64,000 nt of DNA from Neelides folsomi. Lineage: Eukaryota; Arthropoda; Collembola; Neelipleona; Neelidae. Where the stretch lies: positions 33,779 through 97,778 of the forward strand of contig JAQGBZ010000241.1 of assembly GCA_034687125.1 (NCBI GenBank), written 5' to 3'. Below, one piece after another: positions 50,880 to 62,900 of the stretch (the stretch's first letter is position 1; each line of letters begins with the position of its first letter). The position numbers were made by a program, and so were the translations under genes. The notes beneath the pieces are model-generated. The model saw nothing but the letters and a program-made list of their open reading frames with translations, was not told the origin of the DNA and searched no databases.

Positions 50880-53757
50880 ATGGGCGAGGTGTCAGAGCTC
50901 CGAGAGGAGCTCGCCCGCCTCACCCGCGAGCTCGACCAAACATCGTCAGAAAAAGTTCAAGCTGCCAAATATGGAATGGGTCTTTTAGAAGAAAATTCCA
51001 AATTACACGCCCGGCTTTTGGAGCTTGAGGAAGCTTATGAAGTGACAAAGGGAGAGTTAGATGTGACCAAAACGGCCCTGGGGAAAGTGCACGAAACTCA
51101 CAAAATCACCGAGATTTCGGGGATTCAACATGAAGAGAGTTTGTTGTCGGAGAACGCAGCGCTGGAAGTTTCTCTCACGTCACAAATTGTCGATTTGGAA
51201 GGAGAAATGAGGCTTTGTAAACAAGAGCTTGGTAAGTAATTTTTATTTTTAAACATTTTTATTCTTTTATTAAATGATGGATCCTGCTATAACTTTAAAT
51301 CACAAATCACTCTTATATTTTTCAAGACATTAATAATATTAATACATTAAGGATTTTTTACACTCTTGGATTTAACTCATTTTATGTCTTTATAGAGCGA
51401 TTAAAAGCCGAACGCGATCGTCTCATTTCTGAAACATCGGATTTGGCAAAAGAAGGTGAAGTCACCACTGCAGAAAGAGCTGCACTTAAAGGTGACTTGA
51501 AAGAATTAAAAATCAGGGAAGCTCGACTCCTTAAGGATTGCTCAGAACTTGAAGAAGAAAACACATCTCTTCAAAAATCAGTCTCGGCCCTTCGATCCTC
51601 CCAAGTTGAATTTGAAGGAGCGAAGCATGAGATTCGGAGATTGGAAGAAATGGGATTGGAGTTGACAGCACAAGTGGAAGAATTGTCGTCATTGAAGAAA
51701 ATTGCAGAGAAGCAGATGGAAGAAGCTCTGGAAGCTCTTCAAGCCGAAAGAGAAAATCGATACGCTTTGAGGAAAGAATTGGATGCCAGAATTAATTCAG
51801 AATCAATGATGAATTTGTCAAATCTTGCATTGAGTCTTCGTGGTTCCTTACCCCCATCAGACCATGATTCCGATGAGGAAATTGTGAGTGAGAAAAGGGA
51901 CCAAATGAGTGGACAAGGAGAAAAACAGGTCGATTTGTTCAGTGAAATCCATTTGAATCAAATGAAAAAGTTGGAAAAGACACTGGAAAGCGTTGAGGGC
52001 GAAAGAACACAATTGACCAGAAACTTGAGAGAAGTTCAGGATATTGTGGAAAAGGGAAAGTTTCAAGTTGCATCATTACAGGTAAAATTTTTCAATGGAT
52101 AATTTTAACTATTAAGATAAATTAAGATTATACTTACAATTAGTTTCACTTTAGAATTTAATTTTTATATTAGATTATTCGAAAAATATTTTTGATTATA
52201 GGCCGCTGTTGTTTCAATTGGAGCACACATAACAGCATTAGACACCCTGAAGAAAGAAAGAAGCGGAGATTTCGAATCTTGGTTTTTGCTCTCAACAAAG
52301 GAAATTGAAGCTTTGAAATCCAAATTGGCATCAATTGAGAAAGAAACCGGAATTTGTGATCTCGCTGGAGCTCTTAAAAGTGAAATGACGGCTGCCAAAG
52401 AAAAACTTTTCTCTGCACAAATTCGTCTTCAGGACCTTGAGTTAGAAATGAGATCAATGGATGATTCAGCTGCGGACGCTCAGAAAGTTATTGATGCCAC
52501 TCAAGCTGACCTCAATGGAGTGTCAGAAGATTTGGCGGCTCTCTACTATCAAGTTTGTACCGTCCAAGGCGTCACTCCTCATAGAATTATGCTCGATCAT
52601 ATGAACAATAAAGGTAGAAATTTTAAAATTTCAAAATGTTATGACCTTTCCTATTGTTAAAAATATTGCTCTTATGATTTTATTTAAACTTGTTATTTAA
52701 AAAAATTAATATTGTTCGTTAATAATAAGAAAATGAGTTTATAACTTTTAGCATTTTTTACATTTTAGATCGGGGTGATGGTAAAATCGGGTCTCCTGCA
52801 AAGTCAATGAGCCTTCAGGGTAACAACGGTTACATTTTAGCTCTTCTTTCACGGCTCAAGTCAAAAAGCTCAATGAGCGGAGCTGGCGGGGAACTTACAT
52901 TTGCTCGTCAAGTAGAAACAATTGCAGATCAAGTTGGAACTTTGAAAGAGACTGTTCTTAAAGCTGTTGCTGCTGGAACTAAAGGAATTTCTTCTCAAGA
53001 AGAAAATGGTAAATACAGAATATTATATATTTTGTATCTGTATAATTAATAATTAATAATGTCCATTTATTCAAATTATGTTTTATTGTGATAGGAGAAG
53101 AAGAAAAATCCGCTACGTTTGGTGATCTCGAGAAACAGATCTGCGAGTACAGATCGTTAGTTGAAGCTAAAGGAGAACAAAATGCAACTCTGAGAAGCGT
53201 TCTTAAAGCAAATAAACTCGCGGCTGAAAAGGCTCTTACGAATCTTAAAGCTAAATATGAAACGGAGAAAACAATGGTCTCCGAAACCATGTTAAAGCTT
53301 AGAAATGAATTAAGACTTCTCAAAGAAGATGCAGCCACATTTTCAAGTACAATTCATTTCGATCAATTCTTATTATTTAAATTATTTTAATAGAATTATC
53401 TATTATAATTGATAACAGATTGTAATATGCAAAATTGATAATAAAATGAAAATTATTATTAAAGGTCTACGTGCTATGTTCGCTGCTCGTTGTGAAGAAT
53501 ATTCAACTCAAGTAGACGAACTTCAAAGGCAGTTGAGTGCAGCAGAGGAAGAAAAGAAAACTTTGAACCAACTTTTGAAACTTGCAGTTCATCAGAAGCT
53601 GGAATTGAATCAGCGATTGGAAGCAATGGAATTAGATAGGGAAATGAAGATTCATTCTCGTAGACATCCACAAAATACAAGAGTGGTAGGAACAGGGCCG
53701 GCCAATGGTCCAAGAACAGGAGGTTTTAACAGTCCAAGACACCATGTAAGCAGATAG
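50880..53757 (+). CDS. BICD: Bicaudal-D, coiled-coil dynein adaptor (6 exons)
   Basis: Exons 50880-51231, 51396-52081, 52202-52613, 52769-53008, 53095-53346 and 53465-53757 give 744 residues, near the size of fly BicD. It is almost wholly coiled coil with a non-helical Ser/Pro/Gln tail. Near the N-terminus [20 protein letters not shown] and [20 protein letters not shown] include the Ala-rich dynein-light-intermediate-chain site. [20 protein letters not shown] is the most conserved middle block. The C-terminal cargo (Rab6/Egalitarian) domain is clear: [20 protein letters not shown] then [20 protein letters not shown]. BicD links dynein-dynactin to vesicle and mRNA cargo. The start follows a possible acceptor, so another upstream non-coding exon is likely. 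A piggyBac relic begins 50 bases past the stop. Confidence 0.92.
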
Positions 53758-53816
53758 AGAAATGGTTATGATAACATGAATAAGTAAATCGAGCTAATAT
53801 GGGTTACCCTTTCCAA

Positions 53817-53990
53817 TGCAACTGGTCAGTATAGTGACCAAAATGGAAAACGTTAAACGTGCAAATGGTCACTATTCTTTCCCTAATGTTTTTGCATGTA
53901 ATCTGCAAGTGGTAAGTATACTGACCAAAATGAAATGGCATGAAAACTGCGAATAGTCATTATACTGACCAAAAATCCCTCGCTTCTTAT
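53817..53990. repeat. Four 44-base tandem repeats at the left end of the piggyBac relic
   Basis: Units start near 53817, 53860, 53904 and 53948, each TGCA followed by (A/G)xTxGTxAxTATACTGACCAAAAT or a variant. The spacing is 43, 44 and 44 bases. The core GTCAGTATAGTGACC is itself near-palindromic, as expected of transposase-binding subterminal repeats. Confidence 0.75.
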
Positions 53991-54418
53991 TCTTAAATTC
54001 CCACTTGTTTTTCCAATGAAATCGATCTTTTAAATACAATTAAATATTGCCAATCGCTCAAAGAATAAAATAAACGTCTTAAAGGTAATAAAATTTTATA
54101 ATGTTAATTAAGACATTATTGAAATTATGAATGTTTTAAATAAAATTTCAACGTTAAATTGGGAAATCGACTCGGATATCTCATCCGAGACAGACGACGA
54201 TGGGGATTTTTACCATCCGAAGATGAAATTAATAATTCTGTAGATCAGTTTTGATTGGAATGAATTTTTTCGAGCAAATTCCTCTCCAACCCGAGTCTCA
54301 AGATTAAAGTGATGGTGGATTTGAGACAAAAGAAGACGCTATGCCGCCACGACCTCTCAGCTTCCTCATCCAACAATCGACTGGGTTTGGATAAAAACAG
54401 AAGATCACGAGCCCGAGA

Positions 54419-54694
54419 TTGAACCATTTGATGACTTCATCGGGATTTCAACTTTCAAGCGAGAATCTCAATGCGGAACATAAATGTTTCCTAACTCTCT
54501 TCACTGAAGAAATGTTGGATTTAATTGTGATTGAAACAAACCGCTACCCATCGCAATACTTCACATCGACATTTGACAAGACTCGATTCATCTTGGATGC
54601 AAAAGCAAAAATATACAAGGGGAAACGGAAATTCGAAAGAATTTCGATATGGCGGGGCCGTGGTTCTGGACTTGCTCCACAGATGTCTCTCTAG
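54419..54694 (+). pseudogene. piggyBac-type transposase N-terminal fragment
   Basis: The 91-codon frame contains CFLTLFTEEMLDLIVIETNR, the helix and ETNRY motif that opens piggyBac (DDE_Tnp_1_7) transposases. An acidic block (SDISSETDDDGDF) typical of the protein's start lies upstream in another frame (about 54160-54215). The catalytic Asp residues are absent, so this is a broken copy. Confidence 0.7.
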
Positions 54695-54977
54695 GGTTTA
54701 TGGTTTTAACAAGTGATTTAAAATTTGGTGGTTAGGGGTATAATGGTACATTCGGATTGGCAATTGGTTAAAATTCTGAAATTTTGTGGAATTACAAGTG
54801 GGTATTAAAATATGTCATCTCAAATCTTGCAGTTTTGGAGATTTTACATTGATCTTGCTTTGCATAAATATGAGACATAGAAATCAATTTGCTTTACATT
54901 TTAATTAATTAATCTTTGATAACGATGTGCACGTTTGTAAACATTTAAGAAAAACTGGTTGCATTGGAAAGGGTTAA

Positions 54978-57800
54978 ATAGAATTTATAGAGCTAAAAGG
55001 TTGCCGAATTCAATATTAAGATGTATTAACTTTGTGTAGACAATATTCCATACAAATTCAACAATTGACAGTCAAGATCACAAAAATTGTCAAAAATCTC
55101 AAACTACTTATACATAATTTATCTCAGTAATTGACATTATACGTACGAATATTACTCTCATCCAGAATTTTTTCATTTTTTTATTCGCAATTTTAATCGT
55201 ATACTTACAAGAATGTTAAATATTTATTCAATCATCAGTTCCAGTCAATGTCTCAATACTTCTTTTTAACTTTAAATTTTTAATCATTTACAAAATTCCC
55301 GTCCAAGCTGCTTTATAATTTTAAACTTTAAATCATTTTTAGGAAATCTTTCACAGAGTCCTGGCGTTGTGAGTTATATTATATTTAAAGGAACTTTTAA
55401 GTATAGTAATAGTAAACTGGCTAAAAGTAATGCCTTGCCAAAGATATTTTAATATTCGTCTGTAGGCGCAATGCCTATTCGTGTGCAATAATTTCACTGA
55501 AATAAATAATAAAAATGAATTTAATAAAGTGCACAAGGTCTAATTTGTAGAATATTGCACACATGAAATTTCACATTTAGCAGTAGAAATTTGCCTTATT
55601 GCTGTCGTGCCCATTTCTAACATTAAATAAAATAATCTTTATGAAATTGAGTAGGTAAAATCACTTTTCAATCACTATTTTTTAGTGAATTTGGCTTTAA
55701 AAAAGTAATGACGATAAAAATTGATAAATTTTTCATAAAAAGTAAATGTACTGTATTACCATATGGTATGAAAGGAGTTTTATAAATACGTAATATTTAT
55801 AAATTGTTAAATTGTGATAAACGGGAATTGGTGTTTTTAAAGATTTTTATAGAGAAATAATTTAAGCAAATGTTTGCAAAATTGTTGTTTTAATTTTATG
55901 TGTGAATGTGTGTATCATCAAATGTACCTTTAAATGTATGTATCGTATTATTATTTAATTTATTGTATTATATTAAATAAAATCATTGTAAAATATGAAA
56001 TTAAACTTTAACTATTCATTTATTTTTTGGAAATTATTCATAAGTCTTTTAGTCTTTCTCTACTACAATAGAAAGTTAAAATTTATCATTATTATGTGTA
56101 ACTTCGTTCTTTTTAAACATAAAAAATAGAATCTTTTGATTTTGTCTTCGAAGGTATTCAAAAGGTGACTTTCTTGAGAGTAAAAATTCAAGTTTTAACA
56201 TTTGGTTGACAGACAGATTTATGCGTTCCATCTGTTTCCAAAATGGAGAAAGGAAAAAAGATGATTAATTTCGTTTATATCGCATTAAGCCTTAGAACTT
56301 TTTCATTTTCCTTTTATCTTTTCTGCTTTATTATATTCCAAAATTTTGGAATATGTTGAAAATAGGAAAATTAATTCGTATAATCTATTTCTTTTAAAAA
56401 CTATTTGGGAGGTTGCACATCTTTTCACTTTGCGGAAACATAAGAGATTGACATCAAACGAAGTAAAGTATCTATCCAATCTTGGTGTGTTGAAATTGGT
56501 GAATGATGAGATGATGGCTAGCGGATGAAAGTTAATAAAAACAAATAAAAGATTTAATTAATTTTACTCTCGTTTCACCAACTATAGTAAGGTTAAGATG
56601 AAACTCCTGTGAACTCCATCATAAACTGTGGTTAGATCCAGATTGTGGTTAATGCTCCAGCTCCAGTATAAGCCATTATGCTCGGCTCATAGAGCCCTGA
56701 TCGGTGAGTTACACAGCAGCGAGATGATCCAATGCCAATAATGGTCCGTTTTAGTGTTAACTCTCGGGTTTATTCATGGACCTAGTCCATCCTACCGACC
56801 TAACTCTAGCTCTAAGGTTCTTTATCTGAATGTCGGACTCTACAATAGTCCTCACCTTATATAATAAGTACCACCTCACCACCCCACAATACATATAGGA
56901 TCCTACCTGCCTCCTAAATTTTATACAATTAAACATAATAAATAAATTTTCAACAAAAATAGGGTCATAAATTGAAGTTGTGTATTAGGAAATAATACTT
57001 GGTCCTCCATGAGACGAATGAATGAGTGTAGCAATCCCACATGCACACTCGCACATTCTTTCAAGTCTTTCCAAAAGACTATTCTCCTAAAAATTAATTA
57101 GGTAATAAATTAAAACTAAGATTTTAACATTGAAAACCTAATAATTAATATCCTTTATTTATTAATTATTAAATAAAATTCTTTTAATAATTGAGATAAT
57201 TAATTGTTAAAAAATTCACTTTCAATTATTTAGATTAAATAAAATGTTTCATCTTTTATTTAAATTCTTATATACTATGATTTAATTTAATTAATAAATA
57301 ATTCATTTTATTTTATTAATCGAAGAAAATTAAATTCAAGTATATTTATTGATTAATTATAAGTATAGTAGTTCATTTATATATTTCAATATATCAAATT
57401 ATCTTCTTGACCCTGATAACCGACGTCTTCCACGAAGGCTTGATAAGACTTTGTTGAGCGATGAAAACTTTTTTCTTCCTCAGTCGACTCTTAGCTTGCC
57501 TCTTTTGCTAGAAGTTGATGTTTATCTTTATCTCTGTTTCTCCTAATTCATTAAAAATTTCATGCATTAGATTTTAAAGGTATTTTATGTAATACCTTAA
57601 TAAATAAAAGGGAATACGGTAAATAAGCATTTATAAGCTTCTAATGATTACAGACATACCTAAATTGATGTCGTGATTACGATCATTCCACTAATTAACA
57701 TAATTTTAATGTTTGTTAAGGTTAGGTTTCTTATTGAAGTTCATTGAAAAGAACAGACTCAACAAAAATTAAAATTCAGATTCAGACTTACTCATAGTCA
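54978..57800. other. Gene-poor AT-rich tract
   Basis: No supported gene. Frames at 55351-55536 (minus), 56346-56528 and 57349-57546 (plus) are short, have no recognisable content and lack convincing splice partners. The stretch 56580-56900 is less AT-rich and may be a decayed mobile element, but I could not read a protein. Confidence 0.4.
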
Positions 57801-58850
57801 GTAACAATAAGATGCCTGCAGTGTCGCACATCCCTCAACACCGCGCCTATCCTTTTACCATCAACCTTTCTTGTGCTGACTGTACTTTCCTACCCTCCTC
57901 CCACCTCCCTCCTCCTTAACTAACAAAGCTATTTTAAAAAGGATTAACTTTAAACTCAAATCGCAACTTACAACACTCACAGAGTTTTAGTATTTTCCAA
58001 TGCTGTAGGTTTATTACATTCAATATAAAAATATTTCTGTTTAAAGAAATTGATATTAAACTTTTATATAGGAATAAATTTCAATAGGAACAAATTTTTC
58101 AAAGATTCCGACTTCCCGAGTAAAAGTCCATTTTAATCAACCACTAACAATAAATAGATTCATTTCTTTGATATTGTTTACAAATTTTTTAAAGAATGCC
58201 GAAAAGACAATTCAATGTAGAAATTAAACACTATGTCATGATGTTAAAAGGTTTTTAATTTTTTAATTTTAATTCAGCTCACGCTGTTGTAATAAGTTCT
58301 AAAAGTCGACGGATTACCAAAATACACTGATATTTTATAAAGATAGACCAGCAATGGGCCCATTTAATAGTTTTTAATGAATATAAAAATATAATTTTTT
58401 AATGAATGTTTTTAATGAAGCTATCAACCCGTCGGGAGAAGGGCCCATTGCTGGTATACTATATAATATACTATACTATATTGTACTATAATAATATATT
58501 ATATTATTTAACTTTAAATTGATCTAAAACTATAATTGTTTCATTTGAATATTGTAAATGTTAAAGAAATAAACATTATCACTTCACTTAAAGTGAAAAA
58601 AGACTTGTTAATTGAGTAATGTAATAAGTAATAAACATTCAGCATTGCATTGGAAAAACTAAAACTCTGTGAGAACTGTGAGATTGAGTTTAAAGTTAAT
58701 CCCTTTTAAAATAGACTGGACTATAGTTTGTGACGAAGGCACCTAACTACCTACTTAGCTAAATTAGTAAAAGTACACTCGACACAAGGAAGTGTGGATA
58801 GGCGCGGCGTTGAGGGATGTACGGAACGGCTGGAATCCTATTGTTATTAT
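57801..58850. mobile_element. Fold-back element with ~220-base inverted arms
   Basis: The left arm (about 57801-58025) and right arm (about 58612-58850) are inverted copies sharing CATCCCTCAAC(A/G)CCGCGCCTATCC, GGATTAACTTTAAACTCAA and CACAGAGTTTTAGT. Substitutions and indels are spread along the arms. The centre is AT-rich and non-coding, and contains a second inverted repeat. This is the structure of a fold-back transposon or long MITE. I could not fix the exact ends or a target-site duplication. Confidence 0.8.
58347..58455. repeat. Inner inverted repeat within the fold-back element
   Basis: ACCAGCAATGGGCCC (58347-58361) is matched exactly in inverted orientation by GGGCCCATTGCTGGT (58441-58455). 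It may be a smaller MITE nested in the centre of the larger one. Confidence 0.75.
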
Positions 58851-59225
58851 AATTTTACATCCTTCTTATAAGAATTAAGATTCTTAAACAAAATTTTCAA
58901 TATTAATAAAAAAAGATACTAACGATATTCGATATACGATCTTCAATTTTATATACTTTTATATAACTCCCATTGTTCACTTGAAGAGTTTGACTTGACT
59001 TGCGAGTCGTGAGCTTGTGAGTGCGAATTGAGAGTATAAAATTATTATAATAGAAGAATTTGGCGTCCTTGTTAAATGTTGAAGGAAGTTTGGATGACTT
59101 TCCCTTTCTTTTATTTTCCGAGAAATGGGAGAGTTAACTCAAGCTTTTAATATTATTAACTTTATTCACTATCTTTTATCTTGCGATAGGGAATCTTTCT
59201 TATCATATAACACATATATAATATA
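58851..59225. other. Short interval between two inverted-repeat elements
   Basis: AT-rich, no open frame of interest and no repeats noticed. Confidence 0.4.
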
Positions 59226-59746
59226 CAGGGGATTCACGTTAAGTATTTAAATCTTTAAACGTAATTTACACCATTAAATGATTTCCTAGTATACCATTCG
59301 TTGTTGTCAAATATCATAAAATTATAGATTTTAAACAATTGGTTGTAATTTTCAAAGTGAAAATGACGGTTTCATCGAGAATTCGAAGATTTGACCATTT
59401 TACTTAGCTTCTCCCTCCGTTGCCTCGCAATCCCCCCAACGCTATCCCTCCCGTTCCCACTCCCGCCAAATCTTCCATGGTCTTCATTGACATTAGAAAT
59501 TATCTCACACAGTCCATCAATAATGGAGGTGTTAATGGCAAAAACGTTCAAGAATTTTATATTTGTTGAAATACAATAGGGATTTTAGCCTAGAAGTTGA
59601 GGGTCCGTTGTCATATTTACGATGCTCAGCTTATTACTTAATTATAAGTTAACCATTAAAGAATTATTTTTCATTTATGTCAGAATATTTTATATCTTAA
59701 TAGCAATTGAGCTTTAAAGATTTAAATACTTAACGTGAATGCCCTG
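59226..59746. mobile_element. Second TA-flanked TIR element
   Basis: Inverted ends of about 33 bases, beginning CAGGGgATTCACGTTAAGT at left and mirrored by the right end (ACTTAACGTGAATGCCCTG) with one difference near the tip, are flanked by TA on both sides (59224-59225, 59747-59748). The 521-base interior has one GC-richer patch (59400-59530) without a transposase I can recognise. The CAGGG tip and TA target link it to the same superfamily as the element at 26997-27557, though the rest of the ends differ. Confidence 0.8.
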
Positions 59747-59800
59747 TATAGTATACTTGTGCTCAATACTCTATGAAAAGATACTTACACATTATGCACT

Positions 59801-59986
59801 TATACCCTATTCCATTTGAGAAGATTATTGAGAATTGAATCATGTTATTTGACAAGTCATTAGAAATTCAAATAAACCGATATTATTTCCTGTAGAAATT
59901 ATTTGCTGGTGACACGACATTCGATTGCCCGGTCAAGTAACATGATTCAATTCTCAATAATCTTTTCAAATGGAATAGAGTATAGG
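59801..59986. repeat. Hairpin element with ~53-base arms
   Basis: ATTCCATTTGAGAAGATTAT and following bases up to about 59853 are mirrored at 59932-59986 with only a few mismatches, around a 78-base loop. The RNA would fold into one long stem. It could be a MITE or, less likely, a small-RNA precursor. Confidence 0.75.
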
Positions 59987-62900
59987 AGATACATACAATG
60001 TAATATTATACCTACATACTAACACAGCGCAGTAAACTTATTGTTAGTATCACCCATCAGGCCCATCACCTATTCACCTATAGCTTTCTCCGTCGAATTT
60101 CGTATTATTATATAGCAATGTAATATTTATCCTAATTATCATTCCACTTCAATTCCTCTCTTGGAAAATAAAATGGGATGCAATAAAATGTAATATTCAA
60201 TAATACTCGGTCGAAAATTGGAAGCGGAGGGATAATTTTATTTCTTATCCATATAAATCCCCGTGCTAATAAAAAGAAAGTGGAAGAAAATTGGGAGAAT
60301 GAAAACTACTTTTCATTCTTGTAGTCTTCTTTCTCCATCAAATCAAATATTTATATCATGAAACATGAAAAATAATGATGTGAAATTTATAGGATCAAAA
60401 ATTGCAAATTGCACCTTGTTTATTTTATACCTTTATTTTGGCATTTTTTTTATTTATCTTGTTTCTCCCAATATCTTTTATATCAATATCGGATTTCTCT
60501 TGAAGGCTATGTTACAGTGTACTTTTTAAACTTTTTCATATCAAATATCCTTAAGAATCTTTAAGATTTTTTTAAATGGGTTAAATGATAAAATATTTCT
60601 CACATTGTCTAGCTTGTCATATTTTCATATTTTCCCTATACTATTCAACATATAGCACATTTATGTTATAAAGGCTAAAATAATATTAATTAATTCAAAA
60701 TTCAAATATACTAAGTACGAGGTATATCTCATATAAAGGTAGATATTAAAATCAAAATTCCTTAGATCAACTTATCTTAAAGTTGAAAATTTTATGCTCA
60801 TTTGATATCATACGTTACCTAGGTATATAGGTAATATATTTATATGTACAAGTATTTTGGCATTCTTAATAGATATCACGCCTCATTCTTCTGTACGTGG
60901 CTGAGCCCGCTGAACTGATGTTGAAAGACGAAACTCTCTGCGAGATTCGCATTCTTCTTCCAAAGGCAAACTTTTTGAAAGGTTTTCTTTTGTTTATTAG
61001 AAGGTCTTGTGAGTGAAAGGAACTCTGCCCTTGTACTCTCATCTACTCATTGATCCCATCCAATAGCTAATTAATATCCTCATTAATTGGATATTAATCA
61101 CTCATTCTAGGAGTGTATAAGTTTTAAAAGAGGATAAAGATCAAAAAGGTCTCGTGTCACTCTGCAAATTTGTCATCCCACAACGAATTAAATTTCATTA
61201 TTTCAGAGACCCTGAAAATGATGATTAAAATCTTGATCTGTCCATTTGTCTGTGCAATTTAATTTACATTTTACCTTTGGTGTTTAATTAATTTATTTAA
61301 TTACTATGTAATTAAAGAGATTTATTGCTCCTATTATGCTCCTTTTAGGTTAGGAAACTTATTTTAAGTCTATTTAATTAAATTCTTTTCCCATTGAGTG
61401 AACATTTGTTGACAGTTTAGAAATCAATTAGAGATGTTTTGAAGTCACAATCGCTCTTTAAACCATTAATTCTATTCATGTTGCTCGTTCACGGGCAAGT
61501 TTAAAGAGAAATACATTGCATATTTTATAAATGCTTCCTATGTAGGAAAATACTAAAAAGGAATGAAATGTAGTTGTCAAGTCTTAAAGTTATTTGGAAT
61601 AATCCCGAGGTTTGAATGGTATATGGAGAAGGTAAGGTTTTAACTATTGGAAGCTAAAGGGTATAAATTCCTTTTCATTTCCCCCTAACTTTAACATGGG
61701 GAGTCGAGGGAAAAGAAAAGAGAGAATTCCCGACTTTGAGTCGACTGACTTTGAGAGATAAGTGAGTTTGAGGAGAGTGAATGGGCGCAATTAGAAGTTA
61801 ATCCAAAGTCAATTTTTTGACCAAGAATCAACTTGATTTCCATCTATACTACACTCCTCGACGACTCCGTCGCTCTCGAGTGTAAAGACAAATAGGAAAT
61901 GAAACGAGGCGGATTTTCAAACTCTCTTCAACAAATCTCCTTCTTCTCCACTCTCAAATTGATTTCATTCTATCAAATGGCTTTTGAGCCTTCTCCTCAT
62001 AAATTATTAAACTAATTTCCCCTTCACAAACCAAAAGAAAATTGACTTTAAATGATCTCAAATCCCCTCAACTTCATCTTTTAAATAGGATAAATGGAAG
62101 AAGTTTTCTATTCCACTTTCACCATTTTAAGCCAATTATGTATATTTTTATCTTTTCAATCTTCAATGCACTTCAGTATCCTTTTACCTAATTTAACTTT
62201 GAAGAAATCATTCCAAATGTTTTTAAAGATATTTACAAATAATTATTTAGACATGTTTACCCAATCAATAATAATAATTTTTAAAGACTTTTAAATATCA
62301 GAAAAGTGGAAATCAATTTTTATTCTAAAATCTCAACATTTAAGCTGTGATCCATCGAAAAATAAAGTGGAGAAGAAATCGAAGATCGTTGATGGTATAT
62401 TTTTATACAGAATTCTTTTTTTTTCTTCGTTTTTTCCTTTTTTCGCCTTCAATTTCTTCTTCTTTCTCTTCCTTCTTGTTTGGGCCGTCATGAAAAATTA
62501 AGAAGCCTCTTGTACTTTTACAAGGTTCACTATGAATTCCCTACTTTGAACTATCCTATCCTATACAATTTAATATATCTACTTGTGTATTTACAAATAA
62601 TGTATTATAAAGCTTATTTTGATACAATACACATGTGTAACTACCTATGTTATTTGTACTACGAGTATAAGTATATAATATATAAGTATAACAGTACTTA
62701 TATTATACAGATATTTGTATATCTTAGAGATACTGATATACCTGTAGTAGTATATTAGTATACATAGTGGACCAAAACCCCTAGAATCCACCATAGAACT
62801 GATAACATTGTTGGAATTGAATTACACAAATGACCGAGTTTCTTACCACTTTACTAATTCATTACCTACATTAAAGCACAGGAATGTCAAGTTTCTCTTA

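Larger units (their letters stand above)
53807..54973 (+). mobile_element. Defective piggyBac-like element
   Basis: Termini CCCTTTCCAATGCAAC and its complement (GTTGCATTGGAAAGGG, ending 54973) match the short TIR of piggyBac-type elements. The right flank is TTAA (54974-54977), the family target; the left flank reads GTTA, so one side has mutated or the ends are not perfectly placed. The body is only 1.17 kb, holds a transposase N-terminal piece and a 44-base tandem array at its left end, and cannot be autonomous. Confidence 0.75.

Noticed and set aside
50596-50988. 130-codon plus frame overlapping the Bicaudal-D start
   Set aside because: It overlaps the well-conserved Bicaudal-D N-terminus in another frame and reads as leader sequence.
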